NCBI GenBank assembly: GCA_964415785.1 | Contig: CAYQBU010000202.1 | Coordinates: 1 to 6,564, forward strand | Length of the DNA stretch: 6,564 nucleotides | Direction of reading: 5' to 3' | DNA from: SLJM01 sp964415785 | Lineage (GTDB): Bacteria; Myxococcota_A; Bradymonadia; Bradymonadales; Bradymonadaceae | Part shown: positions 5,246-6,564 of the stretch, in pieces | Position numbering within the stretch: the first letter of the stretch is position 1 | Layout: each line of letters opens with the position of its first letter | The notes under the pieces: generated by a model | Database searches by the model: none | What the model was told of the DNA's origin: nothing | Seen by the model: the letters and a program-made list of their open reading frames with translations, nothing else | Translations under genes and position numbers: made by a program

Positions 5246-6564
5246 TCACTGGTCGTCGGTGGCCGGGCGCTGAAGCAGGTCCCGCATAAAGACCTGCTCG
5301 AAGAGCATGGCGTCGTCGAAGAGGCCGCCCTGGGGTTGGGCAAAGGCGGCTTCGGGGATGGCGGTAAATCGGCCGCTTCGGTCCGAATGTTGGATCAACA
5401 CCGTATCTCCGCCCGGGGCGACAAAGAGGCGCTCCGGCGTGTCGGGGATGCTGAAGGTCCGAGTGGTTTCGGCGAGGGGGTCGAGTTGAGCGATATGGGG
5501 GCTATTTCGGAAGAGTCCAAAGGCGGTGCCCGTGCGGTCATCGAAGACGACTTCGGAGAAGTTGGTGCCCAGCCAGGCGAAGTCGCGCTTTTGGTCCAGG
5601 TTGATCAGCGAGAACCCGTCGTTGCCCCCGGCATGAAGGACGATGGCGCGGTTGGTGTCATCGTCGACCAAAATCTCGGAGGGGTTGGCCTCCAGGCGGA
5701 TCTGGCGGACCGATTCGCCGAGCGAGGGGTTATCGCCACCGACGGCGATGACCTCAGGGCGGATGATCTCCACCAGGGGACTATTTTGCGAATAGACGAG
5801 GACTCGCGGTTTGGAGCCATCTTCGTCGATTCGCTCGTAGGCAATCATCTCGGCGTCGGTTTGAGACATGGACAGGTCAAAGGTCGCCGACTCTCCGGAG
5901 GCGACGTCGACCATCGTGAATTGGGCAGAAGAGCCGTCGAGAACGACGAGGCGTTGACCGAGGCCGTCGAGCTCCACGACCTCCAGTGCCTGGGGTTGGT
6001 TTCCGGCGGCCAGTTGGTTGACCCAGGGGTCGAATCGGTGGCCGTCGCTGGAGAGAGAGGGCTCGATGATCACCTGGGTGATGTCGTCGCTGCTATCGTC
6101 GAGAATGAAGAGGCTGGCGTGGGTGGAGCCACTGCCGTCCTCGCCGCTCCGTTGCGGGGGCTGAAAGACCACGCTGTGAGGGATGATTTCGTCGGCCTCG
6201 GAGGTGCTCAGTGGGATGCGGCGATCCGGGATCTGGTCGCCTTCGGCATTCAAGTCGACGATGGCGATCCGGTTGGTGGCGGTGACGGTGGCGAGGCGTT
6301 CTTTTTGACCCTCTTCAAACTCAAATGAGGGCAGGAATTCTGGGTCTTGAACGCGGATCCCGCCCAGTGTGGCGGTGCGAAATTCGGGCTCCGAGTCGCG
6401 GAAGTCGACGACGCCGAGTTCGTTGAGCGGTTGGGCGACAGCGTCTTGCTGGCCGGAGTAGGAGAGCAGCAATAAGTCGCCCTCGGGGTCCACCGTGATC
6501 TGGTCGTAGAAGTGGCCGCTGAGTTCGATCTGGGAGTGGTCGACCGTCGATTCGTCGATGTCGT
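5246..6564 (-). CDS. Beta-propeller-like protein, N-terminus outside window
   Basis: The frame is open to the window edge. At least 438 residues are present, and the true start is beyond 6564; an in-frame GTG at 6493 is internal to the open frame and need not be the start. Repeated units of about 40 residues alternate a strand that looks up a value with one that reports it. Examples, counted from the first full codon in the window, are ERLATVTATNRIAIVDL (about 88-104), ALEVVELDGLGQRLVVLDG (about 192-210), EILVDDDTNRAIVLHAGG (about 296-313) and ERLFVAPGGDTVLIQHS (about 377-393). This is the YVTN/WD40-like propeller pattern. Blade number cannot be fixed from a partial protein. No enzymatic residues stand out. 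The C-terminus DLLQRPATDDQ is a short polar tail. The signal peptide or lipobox, if any, is outside the window. The stop lies 17 bases before the beta-barrel ATG, which suggests one transcript. Confidence 0.82.
   Translation of the reverse strand, partial: DIDESTVDHSQIELSGHFYDQITVDPEGDLLLLSYSGQQDAVAQPLNELGVVDFRDSEPEFRTATLGGIRVQDPEFLPSFEFEEGQKERLATVTATNRIAIVDLNAEGDQIPDRRIPLSTSEADEIIPHSVVFQPPQRSGEDGSGSTHASLFILDDSSDDITQVIIEPSLSSDGHRFDPWVNQLAAGNQPQALEVVELDGLGQRLVVLDGSSAQFTMVDVASGESATFDLSMSQTDAEMIAYERIDEDGSKPRVLVYSQNSPLVEIIRPEVIAVGGDNPSLGESVRQIRLEANPSEILVDDDTNRAIVLHAGGNDGFSLINLDQKRDFAWLGTNFSEVVFDDRTGTAFGLFRNSPHIAQLDPLAETTRTFSIPDTPERLFVAPGGDTVLIQHSDRSGRFTAIPEAAFAQPQGGLFDDAMLFEQVFMRDLLQRPATDDQ

Noticed and set aside
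5228..6328. A 366-codon plus-strand ORF opposite the propeller gene
   Set aside because: The minus-strand frame shows propeller repeats and runs the full length. The plus-strand product has no signal, motif or ribosome-binding site and is a shadow of the opposite codons.
1..6564. tRNA, rRNA, integrase, transposase or phage genes
   Set aside because: Both strands were read for these; no cloverleaf, rRNA core or catalytic motif of such enzymes was seen.

Overview
The window looks like chromosome of a GC-rich Gram-negative bacterium. The best guess is a Myxococcota-type organism, perhaps Bradymonadales. The guess rests on several exported or lipid-anchored envelope proteins, a lipoprotein that starts with a Cys-rich 'C..DSDC' cluster followed by a beta-helix, and a possible AgmX/PglI-like C-terminal domain. 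No rRNA, tRNA, transposase, phage gene or CRISPR array was seen, and the taxonomic call is inference.

Layout. Bases 1-81 carry the last 26 codons of a plus-strand gene. It is followed at once by an array of 100-bp tandem units (84-383, plus a 31-bp partial unit to 414) and then about 130 bp of non-coding sequence. A plus-strand lipoprotein gene (548-1804) joins an unknown N-terminal region, a region that may be a degenerate thioredoxin-like fold, and a C-terminal pentapeptide-repeat segment. The gene-poor stretch 1805-2187 lies between convergent genes. It holds a stop-codon stem-loop, a diverged inverted copy of the 100-bp unit (about 1918-2008), an 8-bp-arm stem-loop, and a well-conserved direct copy (2048-2147).

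The rest is minus strand. In transcription order it reads: a beta-propeller-like protein (5246-6564, N-terminus outside the window), an outer-membrane beta-barrel (4524-5228), a secreted Asp-rich protein (3771-4511), and, after a 125-bp gap, a Cys-rich/beta-helix lipoprotein (2188-3645). The first three are separated by only 17 and 12 bases and probably form one operon. A propeller, a small barrel and a secreted adaptor made together suggest a cell-envelope assembly, but no biochemical function can be read from the sequence.

The most unusual element is the 100-bp repeat family. It has an exact 100-bp period in tandem, starts with a hairpin motif, and has one distant copy that shares a 48-base identical run with the first tandem unit. 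A diverged partner lies in inverted orientation between two convergent genes. Across the unit junctions there is also a 26-codon micro-ORF preserved in two consecutive junctions. I do not recognise this repeat family.
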